From positions 224,126-288,125 of the forward strand of contig NZ_LMGK01000022.1 of NCBI RefSeq assembly GCF_001427125.1: a DNA stretch of 64,000 nucleotides. The letters are read 5' to 3'. The position numbers were made by a program, and so were the translations under genes. Below, piece by piece: positions 25,164-34,419 of this stretch; position 1 is the first letter of the stretch, and each line of letters begins with the position of its first letter. The notes beneath the pieces are model-generated. The model did not search any database. It had not been told where the DNA came from and was given only the letters and a program-made list of their open reading frames with translations. The stretch comes from Pseudomonas sp. Root562. GTDB lineage: Bacteria; Pseudomonadota; Gammaproteobacteria; Pseudomonadales; Pseudomonadaceae.

Positions 25164-25508
25164 GACTGTTCCTTGGCGCCAAATTTAAGAAATTTTATTA
25201 AAAACAGTCATTTGGCGGACCTGGCTGTAACATTAGCAAGAATTTGACGTGTGCTTGTACCGTTTGACTATAGGGTTATTGCGTAATTAGTTATAAGCAG
25301 GTAGTTGGATAGTTACCTAACGAACTTCAATCTTTCATTAAGCTTTCAAATAGCCACTTTCGCGTGGGTCTTTCGAAAGAAAGTTGAAATTTCTTTTGTT
25401 TGGGTGTGACCTGAACCTTGGTTGCGGACATCAGTACAAGTAACCAGCCGATTGGTAAGCCCAACCTTCGGCACATCATCTGATTGGGCAATACTGAGAG
25501 AACATTCC
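25164..25508. promoter_or_regulatory. Divergent AT-rich intergenic region
   Basis: About 345 bp, clearly AT-richer than its surroundings, separate the leftward sigma-54 regulator from the rightward 88-residue gene. It holds a perfect 12-bp palindrome TCTTTCGAAAGA (25369-25380) in a run of TTTC/GAAA motifs. I see no gene. Low GC and length suggest a regulated promoter region. Confidence 0.45.
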
Positions 25509-25775
25509 ATGAACGCCCCGATCCGTATCAACGAAGCTCTTTTAATTGCCGACCGCGCTTTCAAGCCTTTTCAGTGCGTGGCCTGGGCGCCACAGGATGG
25601 CAACGGTGAACTCAGCCTGACGGTTATTGACCGGACCAATACCAGTATAGGTCGCAAGCTGATCCCCAGCAGTGCCTACACCGATCCGGCACAGCTCGAA
25701 CGTTTGCTTGAACAGGCCCGTGCCGAGTTGAGCGAAGAAGGTTACACGCTCCAGTCATGGTCGATGCCGCATTGA
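25509..25775 (+). CDS. Hypothetical protein, 88 residues
   Basis: I chose the ATG at 25509 (MNAPIRINEALLIADRA) because the upstream part of the frame runs through the AT-rich promoter region. The product is soluble and mildly acidic, with no signal peptide or membrane segment; a beta-rich first half (CVAWAPQDGNGELSLTVID) is followed by a helical segment (PAQLERLLEQARAELSEEG). I do not recognise a family. A perfect 11-bp hairpin follows the stop. Confidence 0.65.
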   Translation: MNAPIRINEALLIADRAFKPFQCVAWAPQDGNGELSLTVIDRTNTSIGRKLIPSSAYTDPAQLERLLEQARAELSEEGYTLQSWSMPH

Positions 25776-25782
25776 TCCTTGT

Positions 25783-25807
25783 GCGGATTACTCCATGAGT
25801 AATCCGC
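25783..25807 (+). terminator. Hairpin after the 88-residue gene
   Basis: GCGGATTACTC and GAGTAATCCGC are perfect 11-bp arms with a 3-nt CAT loop, 8 bp after the stop and followed by a pyrimidine-rich CCCTCTTTCTCTT tract. Confidence 0.6.
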
Positions 25808-26062
25808 GCCCTCTTTCTCTTGATTAGTTGCCTGGTTGAACCTGGCGTGTCTGCACTTGCGACGTATTGCTATTTGAACTGCGCACACGCCTGAATTCTT
25901 TGCAGGCTTGCCTTTGGTTCGAAAAGACACTGTTGTGGCGCACTACGACCCTCCGTCTGTTAGTTCTGTCAGTTGTGCATCCAAGCATTCAAGGATTGAA
26001 TGATCTCCTTATCAGGTCGCCTCCCCAATCCGGATAAGGACGACTCGCAAGGAGATGCGTGC

Positions 26063-27352
26063 ATGTCAACCCAGTCCGTTTTAGCCTTCCCTCTACCCGC
26101 CCATTCCTCGGGACAGCTCGACACACGTTTTGCCTCCCATGGCCAAGCGCAGGTGTATTTCGCCGACAGTCTTTCAAGCATGACCAACGGGGTCACGATC
26201 GATTCCAGCGGCCGGCTGTTGGTGGCGGCGAAAGTCGGCATGGCGGACGGCAGCCGTTTCGGTCTGGCGCGCTTGCTGGAAGATGGCTCGGCAGATTTGG
26301 GCTTCGGCGAACAAGGCAGCATCATCGGCCAGTTCGAACCGGGCTTCGATGCGATGGCCGGGAAGGTTCAGGTACTGCCGGATGGTCGCCTGCTGGTCAT
26401 CGGCCTGCATTACGAGAATGCCCACCGCACGCTGCCGGCCCTGGCGATGTTCGACGCACAAGGCCGTCCCGTCCAGGAATTCGGTGACAACGGCCGTTGC
26501 GTCGTTCGATTGCCGGGCAATCTGTCCCATGGTGTGCGCGATGCCTGGCTGCCACCCGGCGTGCCGGGGGCCGAAGCTTGCGATATCAACGTCCAGGAGG
26601 ATGGCCGGATTTTGCTGGTGGCCAATCACCATTTTGAGCTGGCAGACCACGCTGGCATTCTCATACGCCTCGACACCGATGGATCCCTGGACCCAACCTT
26701 CAATGGGCGAGGGTTCGTGATCGTCAGGCATTTGCTGATGAACACCTGGCTCAGTACGCTGAAACTGCAGAGTGATGGCCGAATCCTTGTCGGCGGCTCG
26801 ATCAACTTCCCCGAGGAAGGTTTGCTGGCCCGTTATCACAGTGACGGCAGTCTTGATGAAAGTTTTGCCGTGGACGGTTTCATGAGCTTCAAGGCGCAGG
26901 GCCGCAGTGCCCAGATCAGCCACATCGTCCAGCATCAAAACGGTGACATTCACTGCTTTGGCAGCAGCCGCGATCCGATGCATTGTCTTGCCTTGAAGGT
27001 GCACAGTAATGGTCGCCCGGACATTCATTGCAACGGCGGCCTGCCGCAATTGCTGGAAATCGCTCGTGGAGGCAGTCAATGGACCGCCGCTCACCTGCAG
27101 CCTGATGGCCATGTGCTGACCGCCGGAGCCACCATCGGTGGTATCGAGGCCGATTTCCTGGTGGGCCGCTATCAACCTGACGGGCAGCTGGATTCGGACT
27201 TTGGCGACCGCACCGGATGGGTTCGCACGCGTCTGGGCCGCAGCCTCGACACGGCCACCTCTATCACCGTCCAGGACGATGGCAAGATCGTTGTCGGCGG
27301 CTATTCACTTGATGGCAACTATCGGGCAGTTGTCGCTCGCTATCTGGCATAG
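26063..27352 (+). CDS. Delta-60 repeat beta-propeller protein
   Basis: 429 residues from the ATG at 26063, preceded by AAGGAG. The protein consists of about seven units of 50-60 residues, each with the pattern DGRxLVxG...RYxxDGxLDxxFG (for example SDGRILVGGSINF, ARYHSDGSLDESF, QDDGKIVVGGYSLDGN). This matches delta-60 repeats, a propeller-like fold. It has no signal peptide, so it is cytoplasmic or exported by another route. The role is unknown; neighbours (a small hypothetical gene and nhaB) give no strong hint. The final unit ends exactly at the C-terminus, so the gene looks intact. Confidence 0.8.
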   Translation: MSTQSVLAFPLPAHSSGQLDTRFASHGQAQVYFADSLSSMTNGVTIDSSGRLLVAAKVGMADGSRFGLARLLEDGSADLGFGEQGSIIGQFEPGFDAMAGKVQVLPDGRLLVIGLHYENAHRTLPALAMFDAQGRPVQEFGDNGRCVVRLPGNLSHGVRDAWLPPGVPGAEACDINVQEDGRILLVANHHFELADHAGILIRLDTDGSLDPTFNGRGFVIVRHLLMNTWLSTLKLQSDGRILVGGSINFPEEGLLARYHSDGSLDESFAVDGFMSFKAQGRSAQISHIVQHQNGDIHCFGSSRDPMHCLALKVHSNGRPDIHCNGGLPQLLEIARGGSQWTAAHLQPDGHVLTAGATIGGIEADFLVGRYQPDGQLDSDFGDRTGWVRTRLGRSLDTATSITVQDDGKIVVGGYSLDGNYRAVVARYLA

Positions 27353-27431
27353 TCAAAAGGTACTTTTCCTACACTTGATCTTCTTCTCCGCTTACGGCAA
27401 CTTGCGCGCTTCTTTATACAAGGAGTAGCCG

Positions 27432-28934
27432 ATGTCCGGTTCCATGGCCCAGGCGTTCGCGCATAACTTTCTCGGCAACTCACCCCGCTGGTACAAGGTT
27501 TGTATTATCGGTTTCCTGATACTCAACGCGTTGGTCTTTTGGACCGTAGGGCCGGTTGCCGCAGGATGGCTGTTGGTGCTGGAGTTCATCTTCACCCTCG
27601 CCATGGCGCTCAAGTGCTATCCATTGATGCCGGGTGGCTTGTTGTTGGTCGAAGCGCTGCTGCTGAAAATGACCACCCCTCAGGCACTTTACGACGAACT
27701 TCTGCACAACTTTCCGGTGATCCTGCTACTGATGTTTATGGTGGCGGGTATCTACTTCATGAAAGATCTGCTGCTGTTCCTGTTTTCACGCTTACTGCTC
27801 GGGGTTCGCTCCAAGGCAATGCTGGCGTTGATGTTTTGTTTCCTGTCTGCGTTCTTGTCGGCATTTCTCGATGCATTGACGGTGACCGCCGTGATCATCA
27901 GCGCCGCCGTGGGGTTCTATTCGGTGTATCACCGCGTGGCATCCGGCTCCGATCCGCGTCAGGACAGCGAGTACGGCGATGACCAGAAACTACCTGCACT
28001 TCATCATGGCGACCTGGAACAATTCCGCGCGTTCCTGCGCAGCCTGCTGATGCACGGCGCAGTGGGCACCGCGCTCGGCGGCGTTTGCACACTGGTGGGT
28101 GAGCCGCAAAACCTGTTGATCGGCCATGAAATGGGCTGGCACTTTTCCGAGTTCTTTCTGAAGATCGCGCCGGTCTCGTTGCCGGTGTTGGTGGCAGGCC
28201 TGGTGACCTGCGTAGTGTTGGAGAAGCTGCGCTGGTTCGGATACGGCACGTTGCTGCCGGACAACGTACGCGCTGTGCTGGCCAATTACGCTGATGAAGA
28301 CAATGCCGAGCGTACTTCGCGTCAGCGCGCTGCATTGATCGTGCAAGGCGTGGCGGCCTTGATTTTGATCGTCGCGTTGGCATTCCATGTGGCTGAAGTC
28401 GGCCTGATCGGGCTGATGGTCATTGTGTTGATTACCGCGTTTACCGGTATTACTGACGAGCATCGGCTTGGCAGTGCGTTCAAGGACGCCATGCCGTTCA
28501 CTGCACTCTTGGTGGTGTTCTTCGCTGTAGTGGCGGTGATTCACGATCAGCAGTTGTTCACGCCGCTGATCCAATGGGTGCTGGCCCTGCCCGCCGATCA
28601 ACAACCGGGCATGCTGTTCATCGCCAATGGCTTGTTGTCTGCCATCAGTGACAACGTGTTTGTCGCGACCATTTACATCACCGAAGTGAAGCAGGCATTC
28701 ATCTCCGGACACATGAGCCGCGAGCATTTCGAAACGCTGGCCATTGCGATCAACACCGGCACCAACCTGCCAAGCGTGGCAACACCCAATGGCCAGGCAG
28801 CGTTCCTGTTTCTCCTGACATCCGCTATTGCACCGCTGATTCGACTGTCCTATGGACGCATGGTCTGGATGGCCTTGCCCTATACCGTGGTAATGGGTGC
28901 GTTGGGTTGGTATGCCGTGAGCTACTGGCTGTAA
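27432..28934 (+). CDS. nhaB: Na+/H+ antiporter NhaB
   Basis: 500 residues with about twelve membrane segments. It matches NhaB in length and wording: the start MSGSMAQAFAHNFLGNSPRWYK, FLSAFLDALTVTAVIIS, VGEPQNLLIGHEMGWHF and NTGTNLPSVATPNGQAAFLFLLTS. NhaB exports Na+ in exchange for protons and supports pH and salt homeostasis. AAGGAG precedes the start. The gene is monocistronic. Confidence 0.95.
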   Translation: MSGSMAQAFAHNFLGNSPRWYKVCIIGFLILNALVFWTVGPVAAGWLLVLEFIFTLAMALKCYPLMPGGLLLVEALLLKMTTPQALYDELLHNFPVILLLMFMVAGIYFMKDLLLFLFSRLLLGVRSKAMLALMFCFLSAFLSAFLDALTVTAVIISAAVGFYSVYHRVASGSDPRQDSEYGDDQKLPALHHGDLEQFRAFLRSLLMHGAVGTALGGVCTLVGEPQNLLIGHEMGWHFSEFFLKIAPVSLPVLVAGLVTCVVLEKLRWFGYGTLLPDNVRAVLANYADEDNAERTSRQRAALIVQGVAALILIVALAFHVAEVGLIGLMVIVLITAFTGITDEHRLGSAFKDAMPFTALLVVFFAVVAVIHDQQLFTPLIQWVLALPADQQPGMLFIANGLLSAISDNVFVATIYITEVKQAFISGHMSREHFETLAIAINTGTNLPSVATPNGQAAFLFLLTSAIAPLIRLSYGRMVWMALPYTVVMGALGWYAVSYWL

Positions 28935-29021
28935 TCGCTCTATCCCTGCAGGGGCTGCCGAAGGCGGCGATTTCTTGATCTTGATCTTGAACTTGAAGAA
29001 CAAAATCAAAAAATCGCAGCC

Positions 29022-29111
29022 TCAGGCACCTCCAGAGGGCGGTATCTGAGGCTCGAACCCCACGGGCAGCAGCAACGTGCCGTCCAGGTCATCGGGCAGA
29101 ACGCGGGTCGC
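29022..29111 (-). pseudogene. Possible fragment with HAD-like DLDGTLL, in frame after zwf
   Basis: Directly after the zwf stop the same frame stays open for 29 codons and reads LPDDLDGTLLLPVGFEPQ before a stop. DLDGTLL is the shape of HAD-hydrolase motif I. There is no ATG or obvious start codon, and no further HAD motif, so it would be a remnant or a coincidence. The 3' part is flanked by a T/A-rich tract. Confidence 0.2.
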
Positions 29112-30635
29112 TCAGTCCAAACAATGCCAGACCCGACCATCACGGCTCAGCAGTTCTTCAGCGGACGGCGGACCGTCCTCGCCCGCCGCGTAACCTTGCA
29201 CCGTTGAATCCTGCTGCCAGGCATCGAGAAAGGGTTGCACTGCGCGCCAGCCATTCTCGATGTTGTCGGCACGCTGGAACAGCGTCTGATCGCCGGTCAG
29301 GCAATCGTAGATGAGCGTTTCGTAGCCGGTGGACGGCTGCATCTCGAAGAAATCCTTGTAGGCAAAACCCAGTTCGATGTTGTCCATCTTCAAGGCCTGC
29401 CCTGGCCGTTTAGCCAGCAAATCGAACCACATGCCTTCATTGGGCTGGATCTGGATCCGCAGATAGGTCGGGGCCAGTTCATCGACTGCGGTATCGCGGA
29501 ATTGCGCGTAGGGCGCCGGTTTGAAGCAGATGACGATCTCGGTGTCACGCACACTCATGCGTTTGCCGGTGCGCAGGTAGAACGGCACGCCAACCCAGCG
29601 CCAGTTGTCGATCATGACTTTGAGGGCGACATAGGTTTCGGTATTGCTGTCGGGGGCCACCTTGTCCTCTTCGCGATACCCCGGCATGGGTTTGCCGTCG
29701 ACTTCGCCAGCGGTGTACTGCCCGCGCACCGAGTTGGCCCGGGCCTCTTCGACCGACCAGGGGCGGATCGCACCAACGACCTTGGCTTTCTCACTGCGCA
29801 CGGCGTCAGCGGCAAAAGCAGCCGGTGGCTCCATGGCAACCATCGCCAATAATTGGAACAAGTGATTGGGCACCATGTCGCGCAGGGCGCCGGTGTGTTC
29901 GTAGAAACTGCCACGGGTTTCCACGCCGACGGTTTCGGCGGCGGTGATTTGCACATGGTCGATGTAATGGTTGCTCCAGAACGCTTCGAACAGGCTGTTG
30001 GAAAAGCGGCTGACGAGAATGTTCTGTACGGTCTCTTTGCCCAGGTAGTGATCGATGCGGTAGATCTGCTTTTCCGACATGACCTTGAGCAAGCAAGCGT
30101 TCAACGCTTCGGCGGTGTGCAGGTCAGACCCGAAAGGCTTTTCGATCACCACCCTTCTGAACGCCTCGGGCGTTTCTTCCAGCAGACCGGAGGCGCCGAG
30201 GCGGCGAACGACCTCACTGAAGAAACGCGGCGCGGTAGCCAGGTAAAACACCGCATTACCAGTGCCGCTGTCGGCAATTTTCGCCGCCAGCGCTTGATAG
30301 GTGCTGTCGTCCAGGAAGTCGCCCTGGACGTAGCTGATGTTTCTTGCGAGTTGAGCCCACAATTGCGGATCAAGAGACTGATCTCCCTTGCCGACCTTGG
30401 TGGCCACTTCGTTGCGAATGAAGTCTTCGAGTTTTTTCGCGAAGCCTTCATCGCTGATGGCGTTGTGGTCAACGCCAATGATCCGCAGTCCATCCCCGAG
30501 TAACCCGTCGCGCTTGAGGTTATACAGCGCCGGCATCAGCAGACGCTTGACAAGATCACCATGTGCGCCAAACAAAAACAGAGTGGTCGGTGGTGCGGGT
30601 TCAGTCTTGGATTTTCTGCGGATCGCATGGGTCAT
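29112..30635 (-). CDS. zwf: Glucose-6-phosphate dehydrogenase (ZwfB-type paralogue)
   Basis: 507 residues. The NADP-binding loop FGAHGDLVKRLLMPALYNL and the active-site RIDHYLGKETVQN are intact. It oxidises glucose-6-phosphate to 6-phosphogluconolactone. Its start overlaps the gnd stop by 4 bp (ATGA), making a gnd-zwf operon. The main pseudomonad zwf lies with hexR/pgl/eda; this gnd-linked copy corresponds to the second isoenzyme (ZwfB in P. putida nomenclature). Cofactor preference cannot be judged here. Confidence 0.93.
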   Translation of the reverse strand: MTHAIRRKSKTEPAPPTTLFLFGAHGDLVKRLLMPALYNLKRDGLLGDGLRIIGVDHNAISDEGFAKKLEDFIRNEVATKVGKGDQSLDPQLWAQLARNISYVQGDFLDDSTYQALAAKIADSGTGNAVFYLATAPRFFSEVVRRLGASGLLEETPEAFRRVVIEKPFGSDLHTAEALNACLLKVMSEKQIYRIDHYLGKETVQNILVSRFSNSLFEAFWSNHYIDHVQITAAETVGVETRGSFYEHTGALRDMVPNHLFQLLAMVAMEPPAAFAADAVRSEKAKVVGAIRPWSVEEARANSVRGQYTAGEVDGKPMPGYREEDKVAPDSNTETYVALKVMIDNWRWVGVPFYLRTGKRMSVRDTEIVICFKPAPYAQFRDTAVDELAPTYLRIQIQPNEGMWFDLLAKRPGQALKMDNIELGFAYKDFFEMQPSTGYETLIYDCLTGDQTLFQRADNIENGWRAVQPFLDAWQQDSTVQGYAAGEDGPPSAEELLSRDGRVWHCLD

Positions 30636-31612
30636 TTTTTCGCAGTCTCCACGTGGCCGCCGAAGCCGAAGCGCTGGGCCGAAAGGACTTTGTCGCCAAA
30701 TGAGCCCTGCCCGCGTGAACGGTAACGAGAGAACAGCGAGTTCGACAGCACCGGCACCGGCACCGCTTGTTCCATGGCGGCTTCAATGGTCCATTGACCT
30801 TCGCCGCTGTCGGCTACGGAGCCGGAGAAACCATCGAGTTTCGGATCGCTGGCCAGCGCGTCGGCAGTCAGATCGAGCAACCATGAGGACACCACGCTAC
30901 CGCGACGCCAGACTTCGGCAATGTCGGCGACGTTCAGGTCGAAGCGCTGATCTTCGGGCAGTTTCTCGCTGTTCTTGGTCTTGAGGATGTCGAAGCCCTC
31001 GGCAAAGGCCTGCATCATTCCGTACTCGATGCCGTTGTGGATCATCTTGACGAAATGCCCGGCGCCAGCAGGGCCGGCGTGGATGTAACCGCGCTCGGCA
31101 CGGTCGTCATCGGACTTGCGGTCTTTGGTGCGCGGGATATCGCCCATGCCCGGTGCCAGGCTTGCGAACAACGGGTCGAGGCGCTGAACGGTCTCGGTAT
31201 CGCCGCCGATCATCATGCAGTAACCGCGCTCCAGGCCCCAGACGCCACCGGAAGTACCGACATCGACGTAGTGCAGACCTTTTTCGGCGAGGGTTTTCGC
31301 CCGGCGGATATCGTCCTTATAGAAGGTGTTGCCGCCATCGATAATAGTGTCGCCGGCTTCGAGCAAGGTGCTCAGGGTGTTGATGGTGTCTTCGGTCGGT
31401 GCGCCTGCCGGCAACATGACCCACACCGCTCGCGGCTTGCTCAGGCCAGCCACCAGGGCCGGCAGATCGGCTACGCCGGTGGCACCCTCTTCGGCCAGGG
31501 TTTCGACAAAAGCGGTATTGCGGTCGTACACAACGGTGGAATGTCCGTTGAGCATCAGGCGCCGCGAAATATTACCGCCCATGCGGCCCAGTCCAATAAT
31601 CCCGAGTTGCAT
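30632..31612 (-). CDS. gnd: 6-phosphogluconate dehydrogenase, short (YqeC/GntZ-like) form
   Basis: 326 residues from the ATG at 31612, where the Rossmann motif GIIGLGRMGGNISRRL begins; the frame is open upstream to 31762 but that part does not fit. Further signatures are GGNTFYKDDIRRA, VDVGTSGGVWGLERGYCMMIGG and GAGHFVKMIHNGIEYGMMQ. The short forms are decarboxylating and usually prefer NAD+. They produce ribulose-5-phosphate. Coupled to zwf by a 4-bp overlap, it gives an oxidative pentose phosphate branch lacking only a lactonase. Confidence 0.93.
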   Translation of the reverse strand: MQLGIIGLGRMGGNISRRLMLNGHSTVVYDRNTAFVETLAEEGATGVADLPALVAGLSKPRAVWVMLPAGAPTEDTINTLSTLLEAGDTIIDGGNTFYKDDIRRAKTLAEKGLHYVDVGTSGGVWGLERGYCMMIGGDTETVQRLDPLFASLAPGMGDIPRTKDRKSDDDRAERGYIHAGPAGAGHFVKMIHNGIEYGMMQAFAEGFDILKTKNSEKLPEDQRFDLNVADIAEVWRRGSVVSSWLLDLTADALASDPKLDGFSGSVADSGEGQWTIEAAMEQAVPVPVLSNSLFSRYRSRGQGSFGDKVLSAQRFGFGGHVETAKK

Positions 31613-31885
31613 GTGCTGATGCTCCCTACTACAAATAAAAAGTGTGTCAAAGGTTATAGCCCAACGCGACTCATTCGGTTTAGTCCAGCGAGCAGGCGTG
31701 AAGTTTCCGGGCATTGTGCCCGATCCTGATTGATAACGTCGGGAATCGTGCCGAAGACACACCGACCATGAAAAATAAAAAAGTTCCCTTCGGGGGCAAA
31801 AGAAATCAAAATTGGCGCCGATAGTAGATCAGCCGCTGATTTCAGGCGGATCTACAGTTGAGACACGCCATTTGCGAGGTGAGCA

Positions 31886-32062
31886 ATGGGCACAGTACAC
31901 ACCGCACTGCCAGCACAAACCCTTTACGTCACAATTCGTCGCGATGAATTGCGTCAGTTGAAAGATGAGCACGAGCAAATGAAGCAGGAGCTGGCGCACT
32001 TGCGCTTGCTGATCCAGGGTCAACAGCCGTTAGCGGTGACCCAGCGCGCCCCTCACGCCTGA
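31886..32062 (+). CDS. Small coiled-coil protein, 58 residues
   Basis: A short frame with AGG 6 nt before the ATG encodes MGTVHTALPAQTLYVTIRRD followed by a strongly charged helix (ELRQLKDEHEQMKQELAHLRLLI) with leucines in heptad positions. It is probably a cytoplasmic coiled coil. The 10-bp hairpin at 32076-32102 closes it. Start, ribosome-binding site, codon use and hairpin support a real gene. I do not recognise a family. Confidence 0.6.
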   Translation: MGTVHTALPAQTLYVTIRRDELRQLKDEHEQMKQELAHLRLLIQGQQPLAVTQRAPHA

Positions 32063-32075
32063 TCTCTCGCTTGAA

Positions 32076-32102
32076 TCGGAAGCAGCACCGCCCTGCTTCC
32101 GA
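32076..32102 (+). terminator. Hairpin after the small coiled-coil gene
   Basis: TCGGAAGCAG (32076-32085) and CTGCTTCCGA (32093-32102) are perfect arms with a 7-nt loop, 13 bp after the stop. No T-run follows, so termination efficiency is uncertain. Confidence 0.5.
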
Positions 32103-32262
32103 TACGCCATAGCGCTTTGCCAGTCCTGGCAACTCACAAAGTTTTCACATCCGCTTGTTGATACTCCGGTTCATTGTGGCCGCTCGGTATGCGCGCGCCT
32201 CCCGTTCGTCGGCGACTTTGCAGTGGCTCGACGGTGGAAGTGAATAGAGATTGGAGCGGTGA

Positions 32263-34005
32263 ATGTCTTGGTTTAAACGCAGCGAACAGTCTGCGAATGG
32301 TTTCGATTGGGCAGGCTTTCTCTGGCTCTTCCTGTTCTTCTGGTATTTTTCCGGCATCACCCAACTGCTGATTCAGTTGACCGGCACTTCCGGTTTTTCC
32401 GGCTTTCGCCAAGCCTTCGTGATGAGCGCCATCTGGCTCGCGCCGATGTTGCTGTTCCCGAAACAGACCCGCGTCATGGCTGCCGTGATCGGTGTTGTGC
32501 TCTGGGCCTGCTCCATGGCCAGCCTGGGTTACTTCTTTATCTATCAACAGGAATTTTCACAGAGCGTCATCTTCATCATGTTCGAATCGAACGTGTCTGA
32601 AGCCGGCGAATACATGACGCAATACTTTGCCTGGTGGATGGTCCCGGCCTTCCTCGCCCATACCGCCTTCGGCTACTTCCTGTGGACGCGCTTGCGCCCG
32701 GTGTACCTGCCGCGCGGCAAGGCTTTGATCGCAGCCACAGCGATCCTGGTGGCCGTTGTCGGTTATCCATTAGTCAAGCAAACCCTGCGCACCGGCAGTT
32801 TTGCCGCCGGCTTCGAAAAATTCGAAACCCGTATCGAACCGGCAGTGCCTTGGCAGATGGCTGTGGCCTACCACCGCTATCTGGACACCCTGGCCGGTAT
32901 GCAGGAGATGCTCAATAGCGCCAGCACGATTCCACCCCTGCACAACTTCAAGGATTCGATGGCCAACCAGCCCTCCACCCTGGTGCTGGTAATCGGTGAG
33001 TCCACCAATCGGCAACGCATGAGCCTGTACGGCTACCCGCGCAAGACCACGCCGGAACTGGACAAGCTGAAGGATCAACTGGCTGTCTTCGATAACGTCA
33101 TCACGCCACGCCCCTACACCATCGAAGCGTTGCAGCAGGTATTGACCTTCGCCGACGAAGACAACCCTGACCTGTACCTGAGCACGCCTTCGCTGGTCAG
33201 CATGATGAAACAGGCCGGTTACAAGACCTTCTGGATCACCAACCAGCAGACCATGACCAAGCGCAACACCATGCTCACGACGTTCTCCCAACAGGCCGAC
33301 GAGCAGGTGTATCTGAACAACAACCGTAACCAGAACGCCGCCCAGTACGACGGCGACGTCATCGAGCCGTTCAACAAGGCCCTGGCTGACACCGCGCCGC
33401 GCAAGCTGATCGTCGTGCATTTGCTCGGCACGCACATGAGTTACCAGTACCGCTACCCTTCGACTTTCGACAAGTTCAAGGATCGCAACGGTGTTCCGGC
33501 CGGTGTCCGTGACGATCAGTTGCCGACCTACAACAGCTACGACAACGCGGTGCTGTACAACGACTTCGTGGTGTCGAGCCTGATCAAGGACTACGCCAGG
33601 ACCGACCCGAACGGCTTTTTGCTGTACCTCTCCGATCACGGTGAAGACGTCTTCGACTCCCCGGGCCACAGCACGCTCGGGCGCAACGAAAGCAAACCGA
33701 CAGCGCCGATGTACACCATCCCGTTCATGGCCTGGGCCTCGCCAAAATGGCGTGAAACCCATGACTGGAACTTTGCCGCTGATCTGGGGCGGCCGTACAG
33801 CAGCTCCCATCTGATCCACACCTGGGCAGACCTGGCGGGCCTGAGTTTCGACGAGCTCGATCACAGCAAGAGCCTGGTCAGCGACAGCTTCAAGCCTCGC
33901 CCGTTGATGATCGGAAACCCGTACGAACGCCAACAACGGCCGTTGATTGATTTCAGCCTGATCAAACCGAAAGCGCCGGTCGCGGCGGAAGTTGTCCTCA
34001 AATAG
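32263..34005 (+). CDS. cptA: Phosphoethanolamine transferase CptA
   Basis: 580 residues. About five N-terminal membrane helices (20-185) precede a periplasmic sulfatase-fold catalytic domain with LVLVIGESTNRQRMSLYGYPRKTTP, whose Thr is the phospho-enzyme nucleophile of this family, and LYLSDHGEDVFDSPGH, which binds zinc. Length and wording over the whole chain resemble E. coli CptA (YijP), which transfers phosphoethanolamine to LPS core heptose. GGAG stands 8 nt before the start. Together with LpxO in this window it modifies the outer-membrane surface, probably affecting cationic peptide resistance. Confidence 0.9.
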   Translation: MSWFKRSEQSANGFDWAGFLWLFLFFWYFSGITQLLIQLTGTSGFSGFRQAFVMSAIWLAPMLLFPKQTRVMAAVIGVVLWACSMASLGYFFIYQQEFSQSVIFIMFESNVSEAGEYMTQYFAWWMVPAFLAHTAFGYFLWTRLRPVYLPRGKALIAATAILVAVVGYPLVKQTLRTGSFAAGFEKFETRIEPAVPWQMAVAYHRYLDTLAGMQEMLNSASTIPPLHNFKDSMANQPSTLVLVIGESTNRQRMSLYGYPRKTTPELDKLKDQLAVFDNVITPRPYTIEALQQVLTFADEDNPDLYLSTPSLVSMMKQAGYKTFWITNQQTMTKRNTMLTTFSQQADEQVYLNNNRNQNAAQYDGDVIEPFNKALADTAPRKLIVVHLLGTHMSYQYRYPSTFDKFKDRNGVPAGVRDDQLPTYNSYDNAVLYNDFVVSSLIKDYARTDPNGFLLYLSDHGEDVFDSPGHSTLGRNESKPTAPMYTIPFMAWASPKWRETHDWNFAADLGRPYSSSHLIHTWADLAGLSFDELDHSKSLVSDSFKPRPLMIGNPYERQQRPLIDFSLIKPKAPVAAEVVLK

Positions 34006-34027
34006 TCAGTTCATTGCAACACAAACC

Positions 34028-34053
34028 CGGTGGGAGCACGCTTGCTCCCACCG
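34028..34053 (+). terminator. Hairpin CGGTGGGAGC/GCTCCCACCG
   Basis: Perfect 10-bp arms with a 6-nt loop lie 22 bp after cptA. The GTGGGAGC core recurs in the palindrome at 45944-45977, so it is a dispersed motif that can double as a 3'-end hairpin. Confidence 0.6.
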
Positions 34054-34174
34054 CAGATTCAAAGATGTGCAATAGCGTTCCCATTTAACGGAATCGGCGG
34101 ATAATGAGCGTTCGACTTTGATTCATTGACTCATGGACGACAGGCATCCGACATCTGTAAGTGGGAGGCACACC

Positions 34175-34390
34175 ATGAAACGCACCACACTCATTCTCGC
34201 CGCACTCATGACATTCGGTTCCGCCAGCGCATTTGCCGAAGGAGGCGCCGAGCGCATGAGGTATTACTTCGAAACGCTGCGCTACAACCAGCAACTGGCA
34301 CTGGGCAATATCACGCAAAGCCAGGCCAACGAGCTGCGAGTCCCGGACGACCAAACCGCACAAATGACTGAAACCTACAAACCGAAATGA
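34175..34390 (+). CDS. Small periplasmic protein, 71 residues
   Basis: MKRTTLILAALMTFGSASAFA is a clear signal peptide, with GGGAGG 7 nt upstream of the ATG at 34175. The mature part of about 50 residues is polar and helical (ERMRYYFETLRYNQQLALG) with no Cys. It might belong among small stress-induced periplasmic proteins of pseudomonads, but I cannot assign a family. Confidence 0.65.
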   Translation: MKRTTLILAALMTFGSASAFAEGGAERMRYYFETLRYNQQLALGNITQSQANELRVPDDQTAQMTETYKPK

Positions 34391-34419
34391 TTGACCTGGC
34401 TACTTGCTTGCAAGCGCGA

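Noticed and set aside
27990..29009. A 339-codon open frame antisense to nhaB
   Set aside because: His/Gln-rich shadow of the antiporter gene.
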